A program made the position numbers and the translations under genes. Source: Streptomyces sp. SID9727 (GTDB lineage Bacteria > Actinomycetota > Actinomycetes > Streptomycetales > Streptomycetaceae). Taken from it: a DNA stretch of 64,000 nucleotides. Positions within the stretch are counted from its first letter, which is position 1; every line of letters starts with the position of its first letter. The stretch covers positions 1-64,000 of the forward strand of contig NZ_JAAGNI010000356.1 of NCBI RefSeq assembly GCF_010550605.1. The letters are read 5' to 3'. The notes beneath the pieces are model-generated. The model did no database searches and was not told the origin of the DNA. It saw only the letters and a list, made by a program, of their open reading frames with translations. Shown one piece after another: positions 17,728 to 26,813 of the stretch.

Positions 17728-20118
17728 TCACAGCAGGAACCAGCGCTCCTCCCCCGGTGCGACGCAGACCTTCCGCCCGTCGGGGAGCAGGACGGGGACG
17801 GGGCCCCGGGGCGACTCGGGTACGCGGACGGCGAGCCGTCCGGGCAGGACGCGGACCCGGACCCCCCGGTGGCCCTGGAAGCAGATCGTGAAGGAGAACC
17901 GGGGGATCTGCGCCAGGGGCACGGGCATGACCCGCAGCCCTTGGGGTCCGGCCTCCAGGCCGGTGATGCCGCGCTCGACCAGGTCGACCGTCCCCGCCAT
18001 GGCCCCGAGGTGGATGCCCTCGCCGGTGGTGCCGCCCTGGAGGTCGGCCACGTCCCCGAGCAGGGCCTCCTCGCAGTAGCGCCAGGCGTCCGCCCCCTTG
18101 TTCCGCGTGCTCAGCCAGCCGTGGACGAGACTGCTGAGCGTCGAACCGTGGCTGGTGCGGCGCAGGTGGTACGCCTCGGTCGCACGCCAGGAGTCGTCAT
18201 CCAGCCGGTAGCCGAGCCGGGCAAACAGCTCGTGCAGTTCCCGGGGCCGGAAGAGGTAGCCGAGCATGAGGGTGTCGGCCTGTTTGGTGGCCTGGTAGCG
18301 ATTGACGGTGTCGCCCTCGGCCTCCAGGATGCGGTCGAGCCGGCGGATGTCCCCGTAGCGGGCCCGGTAGCCGTCCCAGTCCAGTTCCTCCAGGTCCCCG
18401 TAGCCCTCGAACTGGCTGATCACCCCGTGGTGGAACGGAATGTACAGATGACGCGAGACGTCCTCCCACCGCGTCAGTTCCGCGCCGTCCAGGGACAGTT
18501 GACCCGCCAGTTCGGCGCGCCGCGCGGATGACAGTTCGGCCAGGAGATCGAGACCGCGGGCGAGGACCCAGGCCGCGGTGGCGTTCGTGTACGCGTTGTC
18601 GTCAATGCCCGGCACGGCCGCTCCGGGGTAGGCGTCGTGGTATTCGTCGGGGCCGACCACGCCCCGGATGCGGTATCCGCGCAGCTCCGGGTCGTACCGG
18701 GCGGCGCCCGCCCAGTAGCGGGCCACCTCCAGGAGGATCTCGGCCCCCGCCGAGTGGAGGAAGGCGCGGTCGCCGGTGGTCTGCGCGTACCGCCACACGT
18801 CGTGGGCGACGGCAGAGCCGACGTGCCGCTGGAGCCGTGAGTGGTCGGGCAGCCATCGCCCGGAGCGCGGATTGAGGTGTAGCTCCTGGGTCTCCTCCCG
18901 CCCGGAACCGGCGCTCTGCCACGGGTAGACGGCGCCGCGGGCCCCGATGTCGCGGGCCGTCGCGCGCGCGGCGGGGAGCCGGCGGTGGCGGTACATCAGC
19001 AGCGCCTTCGCCACCTCGGGGAAGTGCAGGTTCAGGTAGGGCAGGACGAACAGCTCGTCCCAGAAGACGTGGCCCCGGTACGCCTCGCCGTGCAGCCCCC
19101 TGGCGGGGACGCCGGCGTCGAGGTCGGCGGTGTGCGGGGACAGAGTCTGGAGTACGTGGAAGACGTGCAGGCGCAGGATGCGGCCGGCCTCGCCCGGTAC
19201 GTGGAGCTCACCCTGTTCCCAGCGACGCCGCCAGGCCGCCTTGTGCGTGGCCAAGAGGCGGGGGAAGGCGGCGGCGCGGGCGGCCGCTGCGCATGCCTCC
19301 GCGCGCGGGTCGCCGGCCGGGCGGTCGGCCGAGGTGCGCAGCACCAGGGTCTTCACGAGGCTCACCGCGTGACGCGGGGCGACGGGCAGGCGGTAGGTCT
19401 GCACGGGGGCGGTCGGTGTGGCCGTCCGCGCGGCGGGCACAGGGGGTGTGGTGACCGTGCGGACCGCCAGGGCGAGGCGGGTGCCGGGGTCGTGGGTGCG
19501 GCAGGTCAGCCAGGCGGTGCCGCCGAGTTCGAAGCCGCTGCGGTGGCCGGTGAGATGGCGGCCCTCCAGATTCCGGTACCGGTCCACTCCGGCGTTGGTG
19601 ACCGCCCCGTCGAGGACGGACTCCACCTCGATGCTGCCGCGCCATCCGTAGGCCCGGAAGGTGCTGCGCTGGGCGGCCAGGTAGGGGTCTCCCATGTGCA
19701 CGATCCGGGTATGGACGACGCGCAGCGAGCGTCCCTCGGCGTCCCGGAAGAACAGCTGCCGGGTGAGTGTGCCGGTGCGCAGATCCAGCCGCACGTGGTG
19801 GTGGCGCAGGTCCGTGGAGTCGGGGGTCAGCCAGTTGCCGGGCGGCCCGTCGTCCGGGAGGCAGCGGTAGCGCACCACCGTCCAGTTGGGAAGGTTGACC
19901 ATGTCCTCGTTCGTTACCGTGCGGCCCGCGACGGCCGAGCCGCGCCGGTCGTAGCAGCCGGCGAGGTAGGTGCCCGGGTAGTGGACGCGTCCGGCGGGGC
20001 ATTCGGGTGCGGAGCCCCGGGTGGCGAACCGCCCGTTGCCGAGTGCGCACAACGACTCGACCAGCCGCTCGCGTTCGGGGTCGTAGCGGTCGTAGCCCCA
20101 TGTCCACCCGGTGCTCAC
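17728..20118 (-). CDS. Glycoside hydrolase family 65 disaccharide phosphorylase
   Basis: A 796-residue GH65 enzyme. An N-terminal beta-sandwich begins ERLVESLCALGNGRFATRGS. The (alpha/alpha)6 barrel has GHVFWDELFVLPYLNLHFPE and the general-acid Glu in VVGPDEYHDAY near residue 490. KQADTLML and the phosphate-binding RRTSHGSTLS follow, with a C-terminal beta domain. The phosphate-site residues favour a phosphorylase (trehalose, kojibiose or maltose type) over a hydrolase; the exact sugar cannot be read. It would release glucose-1-phosphate from stored disaccharide, an ATP-sparing route useful when respiration stops. An imperfect OsdR-like box is 43 bases upstream of ATG 20118. Confidence 0.9.
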   Translation of the reverse strand: MSTGWTWGYDRYDPERERLVESLCALGNGRFATRGSAPECPAGRVHYPGTYLAGCYDRRGSAVAGRTVTNEDMVNLPNWTVVRYRCLPDDGPPGNWLTPDSTDLRHHHVRLDLRTGTLTRQLFFRDAEGRSLRVVHTRIVHMGDPYLAAQRSTFRAYGWRGSIEVESVLDGAVTNAGVDRYRNLEGRHLTGHRSGFELGGTAWLTCRTHDPGTRLALAVRTVTTPPVPAARTATPTAPVQTYRLPVAPRHAVSLVKTLVLRTSADRPAGDPRAEACAAAARAAAFPRLLATHKAAWRRRWEQGELHVPGEAGRILRLHVFHVLQTLSPHTADLDAGVPARGLHGEAYRGHVFWDELFVLPYLNLHFPEVAKALLMYRHRRLPAARATARDIGARGAVYPWQSAGSGREETQELHLNPRSGRWLPDHSRLQRHVGSAVAHDVWRYAQTTGDRAFLHSAGAEILLEVARYWAGAARYDPELRGYRIRGVVGPDEYHDAYPGAAVPGIDDNAYTNATAAWVLARGLDLLAELSSARRAELAGQLSLDGAELTRWEDVSRHLYIPFHHGVISQFEGYGDLEELDWDGYRARYGDIRRLDRILEAEGDTVNRYQATKQADTLMLGYLFRPRELHELFARLGYRLDDDSWRATEAYHLRRTSHGSTLSSLVHGWLSTRNKGADAWRYCEEALLGDVADLQGGTTGEGIHLGAMAGTVDLVERGITGLEAGPQGLRVMPVPLAQIPRFSFTICFQGHRGVRVRVLPGRLAVRVPESPRGPVPVLLPDGRKVCVAPGEERWFLL

Positions 20119-20160
20119 CGTTGCTCGCTCCAGACGTTCCGCATCATGGCCGGAAGGCCG

Positions 20161-20175
20161 GGGACGACCGGGCCG
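20161..20175 (-). promoter_or_regulatory. Imperfect OsdR-like box upstream of GH65
   Basis: GGGAC-GACC-GGGCCG matches GGGMC-N4-GGNYCC except in the last base. It lies 43-57 bases upstream of the GH65 start. Confidence 0.35.
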
Positions 20176-20226
20176 GCGCCCTCCCCGCGCAGGGGGTCCG
20201 GGAAGAGCGCGGTGTACGGACGTCGT

Positions 20227-21309
20227 TCATGGGACGGCCGGAGGGGCGGGGACCTGCATGGCGGTGTGCTGCGGGGCGCCGAGCGCGACCTTGATCGCTC
20301 CGGTGTCGGCCGCCCGGCCGAACACGTCGTATGCCTCCTCCATCTGCCCGAGTTCGAAGCGGTGGGTGACCAGCTGCGACGTCGGCAGCCGCCCGGCCGC
20401 CAGCATGCGCAGCAGCATGGGGGTGGACGCGGTGTCCACGAGGCCCGTGGTGAGGGTGACGTCCTTGATCCACAGGTCTTCGAGGTGGAGTGTCGCGGGC
20501 TTGCCGTGCACCCCGATGTTGGCGACGTGGCCGCCCGGCCGGACCATGCGGGTGCAGCTCTCGAACGCCTCGGGCACGCCCACCGCCTCCATGACGACAT
20601 CCGCGCCCTGCCCGTCCGTCAGGTCGGCGACGAGTTGTTCCGGGTCTTCGTCGGCGCCCACGGTGGCGTCGGCACCGAGCGCCCGCGCCGCTTCCAGCCG
20701 CGAGGCGGCGAAGTCGACGGCGACGATCCTGCCCGGGCTGTACAGGCGTGCTGTGGTGATCGCGGCGAGGCCGATCGGTCCGGCCCCCACCACGACGACG
20801 GTGTCGGCGGGTCGCACGCGGCCGTTGAGGACGCCCACCTCGTAGGACGTGGGGAAGATGTCGGCGAGCAGGACGGCGTCCGCGCTGTCCACGGCGGTCG
20901 GGAGCGGGTGGACTGACAGGTCGGCGAAGGGGACCCGGACGTACTCGGCCTGTGTCCCGTCGACGGTGTGCCCGAGGATCCAGCCGCCTCCGCCGCGGCA
21001 CTGCCCGTAGCGGCCTTCCCGGCAGTACCGGCAGCGCCCGCAGGCGGTGATGCACGAGATGAGGACCCGGTCGCCGGGCCGTACCGTACGCACGTCCCGG
21101 CCAGCCTCGACCACGGTGCCGACCGCTTCATGGCCCAGGACCCGGCCCGGTGTCACCTCGGGCACGTCGCCCTTGAGTATGTGCAGGTCCGTTCCGCAGA
21201 TGGTGACGAGGTCGACCCGCACCACGACGTCGCTCTGGTCCACGATGTCCGGGTCGGGGACGTCCTGCCAGGCGATGCCGGCCGGTCCCTGAAAGACAGC
21301 GGCTCTCAT
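20227..21309 (-). CDS. Zinc-dependent alcohol dehydrogenase (MDR family)
   Basis: A 360-residue medium-chain dehydrogenase. Catalytic zinc ligands are Cys in TICGTDLHILKGD, His/Glu in GRVLGHEAVG, and a later residue. The structural zinc cluster is CGRCRYCREGRYGQC. The NAD(P) Rossmann motif is VVVGAGPIGLAA. ATG 21309 (MRAAVFQGPAG) is chosen because GGAGGAAGGTGG lies just upstream; the frame is open for another 100 codons without a start signal. It likely regenerates NAD+ by reducing an aldehyde when oxygen is low. A good OsdR-like box lies ~76 bases upstream, and the GH65 gene follows downstream on the same strand. Confidence 0.92.
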   Translation of the reverse strand: MRAAVFQGPAGIAWQDVPDPDIVDQSDVVVRVDLVTICGTDLHILKGDVPEVTPGRVLGHEAVGTVVEAGRDVRTVRPGDRVLISCITACGRCRYCREGRYGQCRGGGGWILGHTVDGTQAEYVRVPFADLSVHPLPTAVDSADAVLLADIFPTSYEVGVLNGRVRPADTVVVVGAGPIGLAAITTARLYSPGRIVAVDFAASRLEAARALGADATVGADEDPEQLVADLTDGQGADVVMEAVGVPEAFESCTRMVRPGGHVANIGVHGKPATLHLEDLWIKDVTLTTGLVDTASTPMLLRMLAAGRLPTSQLVTHRFELGQMEEAYDVFGRAADTGAIKVALGAPQHTAMQVPAPPAVP

Positions 21310-21384
21310 GCTGTCCACCTTCCTCCTGCATGGCGTACGGGTTGTCCCCTCTTCCAGGTTCGGCCGTCGTCCCCGGCGGCGCAT

Positions 21385-21399
21385 GGGCCGGTCGGTCCC
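21385..21399 (-). promoter_or_regulatory. OsdR/DevR-like box upstream of the alcohol dehydrogenase
   Basis: GGGCC-GGTC-GGTCCC is a full match to the cluster motif. Both flanks also resemble the site at 25784 (ATGGGCCG on the left side). It lies 76-90 bases upstream of ATG 21309 and downstream of the P-type ATPase stop. Confidence 0.55.
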
Positions 21400-21427
21400 G
21401 GTCCGGGTCCGCTCGGGCCCGCCCAGA

Positions 21428-24115
21428 TCACCGGCGTCCCGCACCTCTGCGGCGTCGCCGGGCGCGCCGCAACTCGTCGGTGCCCCAGACAAGAAGCGGG
21501 AAGGAGGCCAGTAGGAGCACCACGTCCAGCGGGAGCGCGGCGGTGCCGAAGAGGTGCTGGAGCGGAGGCGCGTAGACGAGAGCAGCGGTGAATGCGAGCT
21601 CGAGGGCGATTCCGGCAAGCAGGAGCGGGTTCGAGAAGACGCCGATCGCGCGAAGTGCCGCGTGGTCCGTCCGGGCGGCGAAGGCTGTGCCGATCTGGCA
21701 GGCGACGATGCCGGCGAAGGTGGCGGTCGTAGCTGTCACATAGGCGTGGTGCAGGGCGCTGCCGGGCCCGGTGGGGTCGCCCGGCTGCCAGCCGGCGCGC
21801 CACAGGACGTAGAAGAAGCCCGCCATGACGAGAACGGCCGACGTCGAACCGAGGAAGCCCCAGCTGCGCACGAGCATGTCGCGGGAGATCACTCTCTGCC
21901 CCCGTGGTCTCGGAGGGCGCTCCATGACACCGGGCTCGGAACGCTCCCGGCCGAGGGCGAGCGCGGGAAGGGTGTCGGTGCCGAGGTCGATGGCGAGGAT
22001 CTGAAGAACGGTCAGCGGCAGGGGCACGGCGCCCGCCGTCAGCGCGAACACGAGGAAGGGGATGATCTCCGGGGTGGCGTGGGTGAAGATGTACACGATG
22101 AACTTGCGGACGTTGTCGTAGACGCGGCGCCCGGACTCGACAGCGGCCACGATGGTGGTGAAGTCATCGTCCGTCAGGACCATGGCGGCGGCCTCGCGGG
22201 CGACATCGGTACCGGAGCGCCCCATCGCCACGCCTATGTGGGCGCGGTGCAGCGCGGGGGCGTCGTTGACCCCGTCGCCGGTCATGGCGACGGTCTTCCC
22301 GTGGGCCCGCAGGGCGTCCGCGACCTTGAGCTTCGTCTCCGGCGAGGAACGGGCGAAGACGACTTCGCAGCCGTCGTTCAGCACCCGGTCGAGTTCGTCG
22401 TCCGTGAGGGACTCCGACGCGTCGACCACCTTCAGCTCCGGCACTCCGATGCCCGCCTCGCGTGCGACCGCCGCAGCCGTGGCCCCGTTGTCGCCCGTCA
22501 CCACGTGCACCCTGATTCCTGCCTCGTGGCAGCGGCCGACGGCGGCCCTCACTTCTGGGCGCGGCGGGTCGTACAGCGCCACGAGGCCGAGCAGGGTGAG
22601 CGCCGACTCCGCGTCCCGGCGGTCGGTGGGCGGATCGGAGCCGGGGGCGAGCTCGCGCGTGGCCACCGCGAGTACGCGCATTCCCTGCTCGGCGTAGCGT
22701 CGCGCTGCCGCCCGTGTCTCTTCCGTGGGCGAGCCGGGTTTCAGGCGGTCGACGACGGCTTCCGGTGCCCCCTTGACGATGATCCGGCTGATGTCGTCGG
22801 CCTGGACCACCGACATGAGGCGCAGCCGCGGGTCGAAGCGGAAGTGGGCGCGCCGTCGCGCGTCCCGCAGTTCCGGGTCGACCGCTGTGTGGTGGTCCGT
22901 GGCGCCGAGGAGGAGTGCGGATTCGGTGGGATCACCATGCAGCTCACCGTCCGCTTCACGGGTGACCGTGGTGCACAGGGCTGCCGCCCGTACCAGGTCC
23001 CGTTCCCAGGGTCCCTTCTCCTCGCCGCCGGCTGGTGTCCAGAACGCGCGCAGCGTCATACGGTTCCGGGTCAGCGTGCCGGTCTTGTCGGTGCAGATGA
23101 CGCTCGTCGAGCCGAGTGTCTCGACGGCGCTCAGCCGTTTCACCAGTGCTCCACGGCGCGCCAGGGCGCGGACCCCTACCGCGAGGGAGAGGGTGATGGT
23201 CGGCAGCAGCCCTTCGGGGACGTTGGCGACGAGGAGCCCGATGGCGAACATCAGGGAGTCGGTGACGGGGAGTCCGACGGCCACCCCGGCGGCGAGGAAT
23301 GCCGCGCCCATGCCCGTCGCCACGCCGGCGATGAGCCAGGCGACCTTCTTCACCTGCTGCTCGAGCGGACTCGCCTCGCGGCGGATACGCCTGCTGAGCG
23401 CGGCGATGCGCCCCAGTTCGGTGCCGGCACCGGTGGCGAAGACGATCGCCGTTGCCTGGCCTTCGACGCATGTGGTGCCGCTGAAGACCAGGTTGGGCTC
23501 TTCGCTGAGGGGGACGCCGAGGACGGCTTCGGCCGCCATCCGTTCGGCGGGCACGGACTCTCCGGTCAGCATCGACAGGTCGACTTCGACGCCTCCCTCG
23601 ATCACTCGCGCGTCGGCAGGAATCTTGTCGCCCTCGTCCAGGACGATCACGTCGCCCGGGACCAGGTCGCGGGCCTCAATGGTCAGCGGACGGCCGTCCC
23701 GTACGGCGAGTGCGCGTTCGGGGAGGTACCGGGCGAGGGTTTCGACCGCCCGCTCTGCCTGGCGCTCCTGGAGGAGGGCGAAGGTCGCGTTGACGGCGAC
23801 GACCGCGAGGATCGCCCAGCCGAGGACCGCCAGGTCCGCGACGAAGGCGAGCGCGGCGGCGGCCCACAGGAGCAGGGCCAGGGGATGGGTGAGCTGCCCA
23901 GCTACTTCTCGCACGAACGAGGACTGCTGTCGGCTACGCACCTCGTTGGGGCCGTGGACGGCGAGACGACGGGCCGCTTCCCGGGCCGAAAGGCCCTCGG
24001 GGCCGGTGGCCAGTTCGTGCCGCAGCCGCGGCAGCGGCTCCCTGGGATCGTACGACGGCGGGGCGCCGGCATCCTGAGATCCCGGTCCGGCATGTCCGCT
24101 GAAATGGCCGTTCAT
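21428..24115 (-). CDS. CtpF-like P-type cation-transporting ATPase
   Basis: A membrane ATPase of about 895 residues. It has an N-terminal cation_ATPase_N region ([19 protein letters not shown]) and ~8-10 membrane helices. The actuator motif TGES is near residue 181, PEGLLPT lies in the ion-path helix, and the phosphorylated Asp is in DKTGTLT near 340. [12 protein letters not shown] and the hinge TGDGVNDAP (near 613) follow. The subfamily looks like P2-type (Ca/Na/K) pumps, as in M. tuberculosis CtpF, itself a DosR-regulon member. The start could be ATG 24115 or GTG 24124. It lies 42 bases after hsp20 on the same strand, hence probably one operon. A hairpin spans the intervening leader. Confidence 0.92.
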   Translation of the reverse strand: MNGHFSGHAGPGSQDAGAPPSYDPREPLPRLRHELATGPEGLSAREAARRLAVHGPNEVRSRQQSSFVREVAGQLTHPLALLLWAAAALAFVADLAVLGWAILAVVAVNATFALLQERQAERAVETLARYLPERALAVRDGRPLTIEARDLVPGDVIVLDEGDKIPADARVIEGGVEVDLSMLTGESVPAERMAAEAVLGVPLSEEPNLVFSGTTCVEGQATAIVFATGAGTELGRIAALSRRIRREASPLEQQVKKVAWLIAGVATGMGAAFLAAGVAVGLPVTDSLMFAIGLLVANVPEGLLPTITLSLAVGVRALARRGALVKRLSAVETLGSTSVICTDKTGTLTRNRMTLRAFWTPAGGEEKGPWERDLVRAAALCTTVTREADGELHGDPTESALLLGATDHHTAVDPELRDARRRAHFRFDPRLRLMSVVQADDISRIIVKGAPEAVVDRLKPGSPTEETRAAARRYAEQGMRVLAVATRELAPGSDPPTDRRDAESALTLLGLVALYDPPRPEVRAAVGRCHEAGIRVHVVTGDNGATAAAVAREAGIGVPELKVVDASESLTDDELDRVLNDGCEVVFARSSPETKLKVADALRAHGKTVAMTGDGVNDAPALHRAHIGVAMGRSGTDVAREAAAMVLTDDDFTTIVAAVESGRRVYDNVRKFIVYIFTHATPEIIPFLVFALTAGAVPLPLTVLQILAIDLGTDTLPALALGRERSEPGVMERPPRPRGQRVISRDMLVRSWGFLGSTSAVLVMAGFFYVLWRAGWQPGDPTGPGSALHHAYVTATTATFAGIVACQIGTAFAARTDHAALRAIGVFSNPLLLAGIALELAFTAALVYAPPLQHLFGTAALPLDVVLLLASFPLLVWGTDELRRARRRRRGAGRR

Positions 24116-24120
24116 CGTCG

Positions 24121-24140
24121 CCACCCGCTCACGCGGGTGG
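24121..24140. promoter_or_regulatory. Hairpin covering the ATPase ribosome site
   Basis: CCACCCGC (24121-24128) pairs with GCGGGTGG (24133-24140) across TCAC. On the minus strand the GGGTGG side lies immediately upstream of the ATPase start, so the hairpin may occlude its translation start or attenuate read-through from hsp20. Confidence 0.4.
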
Positions 24141-24157
24141 TCAGCACGGGTCCGCCG

Positions 24158-24616
24158 TCACTTTGCCCCTCTTGTGTCCTCCGTATGGCCGCGCCTGACA
24201 GGAACGATCTGTCCGGGCTTCTGCTCCCGGCCCCGCATCGGAACGCGGACGGTCAGGAGGCCGTCCGTGTAAGTGGCGTCGATGCGGTCCGCCGGGACCG
24301 CGTCGGGAAGGCGGACGGTGCGGCGGAACGACCCGTAGCGGAACTCCGAGTGCTCCTTGTCCTGGTCCGTCTCGTCGTGCTCCGCGCTCACGGTGACGAG
24401 GTTGTCATCCACGCTGACGTGGATGTCCTCGAGTTCCATCCCGGGCAGTTCGGCGCGCAGCACGTACACGCCGTCCTGCTGGGTGACCTCGACCGGGATG
24501 GAGTGCGGTGCGCTGCCCGGACGCCAGCCGGGCAGTCCCGGGAACCCCCTGCCGAACCAGTCGTCGAAGTCCGGAGCGAACCGGTGTCTGCTGTGTCCTG
24601 TCCTATTTTCCGCCAT
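24158..24616 (-). CDS. Hsp20/alpha-crystallin small heat-shock protein
   Basis: A 152-residue small chaperone. After a short N-terminus (FDDWFGRGFPGLPGW) comes the alpha-crystallin domain: VEVTQQDGVYVLRAELPGME, DDNLVTVSAEH, RYGSFRRTVRLPDAV, ATYTDGLLTVRVP. A basic tail ends the protein. The start ATG 24616 follows a GAGGGGC site. It probably binds unfolding proteins as ATP-independent oligomers, as HspX/Acr does in the mycobacterial dormancy regulon. An OsdR-like box lies about 51 bases upstream, and the P-type ATPase follows in the same direction. Confidence 0.92.
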   Translation of the reverse strand: MAENRTGHSRHRFAPDFDDWFGRGFPGLPGWRPGSAPHSIPVEVTQQDGVYVLRAELPGMELEDIHVSVDDNLVTVSAEHDETDQDKEHSEFRYGSFRRTVRLPDAVPADRIDATYTDGLLTVRVPMRGREQKPGQIVPVRRGHTEDTRGAK

Positions 24617-24666
24617 GGCACTGCCCCTCGTTCCCGCCGGGAACTCCCGGCATACGGATCGGGCAC

Positions 24667-24681
24667 GGGACGGATGGTTCC
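24667..24681 (-). promoter_or_regulatory. OsdR/DevR-like box upstream of hsp20
   Basis: GGGAC-GGAT-GGTTCC fits the motif. It is embedded in a larger dyad, GGGCACGG (24661-24668) with CCGTGCCC (24680-24687). It lies 51 bases upstream of the hsp20 start. Confidence 0.5.
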
Positions 24682-24763
24682 GTGCCCCGTTCCTCCAGCG
24701 TTCCACCCGCCCCTGGCCGGGACAGCGACCGTGCGGGGTCGGGCGGGGGGCCGGACGGCTCAT

Positions 24764-25693
24764 TCACGAGGGGCTGAGCAGCCCCGGCGCCGACTCGGTC
24801 GGGGGCCGGTCGGCTCGCAGTGGTGGAGTGGGTACGGTGATGACCGGACACTCCGCGTGGCGCAGAAGGCCCTGGATCACCGGACCAAGCCGGTCAGCGG
24901 TACCGGGCCCGCCCAGTGGACGGCCCACGACCAGCGCGAGAGCGGACTGTGAGACGAGTACGAGCTGTTCGACCGGCCGCCCGTTCAGGACTTCCGCAAC
25001 GATGTCGAGCCCGGAGTGACGCTCCGTCCAGGTCCGTTCGAACTCGGAGAGCCTCCGCCGGGCTGCGTCCTCGTCACCGCAAGCCGATGCGGAGGGCGGC
25101 AGCACTCGTACGGCCCTGAGGCGGGCCCGGCGCATCTGCGCCTCCCGCACGCCGAAGGCGACGGCGGCCCGGCCCTCGGGGGTGTCGTCCGCCGCGACGG
25201 CGACGGTGCGGGGATGGACCTGTGTGTGCTCCGGGGCCCGTACGACAACGACGGGGCAGTCCGCGCGCCCCGCAAGCGACGGCACCACCAAGCCCTCGGT
25301 GAGGGCCTCGGCGGGTCGGTGCGCGCGGCGTGCGCCGAGCACGAGGAGGGCCGCGTCCGCCGCCCGCTCGCGCAGCACGGTGACCGGCGGCCCGTCGATC
25401 AGTTCGGTCGCCGGTGACAGGTCGGGGTGGAGTTCGCGTACGAAGTCCTCGGCGTTGGCGAGGGCCGACGCGGCGCGGGCGCGCCGGGCGCTGTGCCCGG
25501 GGAGGTCGTCGCCCATGAGGTGGGGGCCGCCCTGCACCGCTGCCACCAGGCGGATCCGGACGCCCCTCCGGGCGGCTTCGTCGGCGGCCCAGAACAGGGC
25601 GGGCACGGACGGCCTGCGGGGGTCGACGCCCACTACGACGTCGCTGCCCGGTTCTCGGAGTCGGCCCGTACGAGCGGTTATCGCGCTGCTCAT
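24764..25693 (-). CDS. Universal stress protein, two UspA domains
   Basis: A 309-residue tandem USP starting at ATG 25693 behind CGAGGAGAAG. Domain 1: VVVGVDPRRPSVPALFWAAD, then LLVLGARRAHRPAEALTEGL and CPVVVVRAPE. Domain 2: TVAVAADDTPEGRAAVAFGV, then LALVVGRPLGGPGTADRLGP and CPVITVPTPP. The glycine-rich ATP loop is weak in domain 1 and partial in domain 2, so ATP binding is uncertain. It is divergent from the next USP (25880), with one OsdR-like box between them. Confidence 0.88.
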   Translation of the reverse strand: MSSAITARTGRLREPGSDVVVGVDPRRPSVPALFWAADEAARRGVRIRLVAAVQGGPHLMGDDLPGHSARRARAASALANAEDFVRELHPDLSPATELIDGPPVTVLRERAADAALLVLGARRAHRPAEALTEGLVVPSLAGRADCPVVVVRAPEHTQVHPRTVAVAADDTPEGRAAVAFGVREAQMRRARLRAVRVLPPSASACGDEDAARRRLSEFERTWTERHSGLDIVAEVLNGRPVEQLVLVSQSALALVVGRPLGGPGTADRLGPVIQGLLRHAECPVITVPTPPLRADRPPTESAPGLLSPS

Positions 25694-25783
25694 GGCTTCT
25701 CCTCGACGGTGCGCCCCGGGGCCGGGTGGCGGTTCTGGGGAACGGCAGCTTCCACGTTCGCAGCGTCGTGCACCGGCGGGGAT

Positions 25784-25798
25784 GGGCCGTTCGGGCCC
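25784..25798 (+). promoter_or_regulatory. OsdR/DevR-like box between divergent USP genes
   Basis: GGGCC-GTTC-GGGCCC is the most symmetrical copy of the motif. It lies 82 bases from the rightward USP start and 91 from the leftward one, so it could serve both. Confidence 0.55.
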
Positions 25799-25879
25799 GA
25801 TCGAGACCTGCTCGGCCCTGCTGGCCGGGCGGAGGGAAAGGCAGGCTGAGTTGTGTGGTCCCGCACGAGGAGGTGCGTC

Positions 25880-26737
25880 ATGACAGCACAGGTCATCGCC
25901 GGAGTCGATGGTTCCGATGAGAGCCTCGCCGCCGTGGAGTGGGCGGCCGAGGAGGCCAGGGTGCGGCAGGTGCCGCTCGCCCTGGTGCACATCGAGGAAC
26001 TGCCCGCCAACCCGGAGATCCCGCTGGCGCAGCTCACCGAGGCGGCCGAACGTGCCGAGGGACTGCTCCGGGCGACCGCAGACCGCCTGCGCGCCGAGCA
26101 TGCCGGTATGGAGGTCTCCGTCGCGCAGAGCAAGGGGCGGGCGGCCGAGGAGCTGACGGCTGCCGCGAACACGGCGGACCTCACGGTCCTCGGATCGCGA
26201 GGGCTCGGCAGGATGACCGGCTTCCTCGCGGGTTCGGTCTCGCTCGCCGTCGTCGGTGCCGCTCTGAACCCGGTCGTGCTGGTGCGGGCGCAGGACGAAC
26301 GGATCGCTGCGCCGGGCGGCATGCTCGTGGGCGTGGACGTCGATCGCGCGCCCGACGCGCTGTTCGCCTTCGCCTTCGAGGAGGCCGCTCGCCGGAACCT
26401 GGACTTGAGGTTCCTGCACAGCTGGACCCTGCCGGCCTCGTACGGCTATGCCGCGCTCATGGACCCGGCGCTCGGCGTGGACCAGAGCGAGCACCTGACC
26501 CGTACGCTGCTTGACCTGATGGAGCCGTGGCACCGGCGGTACCCGGAGGTGGAGGCCACCGCCAAGGCGGTTGTGGGCTCGCCCGCGCTCCAGATGGTGG
26601 AGGCGTCCCGCGACGCCGAACTGGTCGTCGTCGGCCGTCGCTCCCGCCGGCTGCCGCTGGGACCGCACCTCGGGCACGTCGCCCAAGCCGTCATCCACCA
26701 CAGCCCGGCCCCGGTCGTGATCGTGCCGCTCACGTGA
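25880..26737 (+). CDS. Universal stress protein, two UspA domains
   Basis: A 285-residue tandem USP. ATG 25880 follows a strong GAGGAGGTG site. Domain 1 (VIAGVDGSDESLAAVEWAAE) carries a full ATP-type loop, VLGSRGLGRMTGFLAGSVS. Domain 2 (MLVGVDVDRAPDALFAFAFE) ends LVVVGRRSRRLPLGPHLGHV and APVVIVPLT. Downstream is a long perfect hairpin that probably terminates transcription. Confidence 0.92.
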   Translation: MTAQVIAGVDGSDESLAAVEWAAEEARVRQVPLALVHIEELPANPEIPLAQLTEAAERAEGLLRATADRLRAEHAGMEVSVAQSKGRAAEELTAAANTADLTVLGSRGLGRMTGFLAGSVSLAVVGAALNPVVLVRAQDERIAAPGGMLVGVDVDRAPDALFAFAFEEAARRNLDLRFLHSWTLPASYGYAALMDPALGVDQSEHLTRTLLDLMEPWHRRYPEVEATAKAVVGSPALQMVEASRDAELVVVGRRSRRLPLGPHLGHVAQAVIHHSPAPVVIVPLT

Positions 26738-26758
26738 TCGACACAGCACGACGACACG

Positions 26759-26793
26759 CCGAGGCCCTCGGACCCCGAGTCCGAGGGCCTCGG
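26759..26793. terminator. Bidirectional terminator hairpin
   Basis: CCGAGGCCCTCGGAC (26759-26773) is perfectly complementary to 26779-26793 around a 5-base loop. The 15-bp stem lies between the convergent stops of a USP gene and the HTH-PPOX gene. Confidence 0.85.
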
Positions 26794-26813
26794 CCGCTGT
26801 CTTGGGCCAGCCG

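Noticed and set aside
18985..20916. Plus-strand open frame of 643 codons
   Set aside because: Antisense to the GH65 and ADH genes; Gly/Arg/Val-rich with no domain.
21554..24952. Plus-strand open frame of 1132 codons
   Set aside because: It is antisense to the P-type ATPase and hsp20, whose motifs are complete. It is the usual long shadow frame of high-GC coding DNA.
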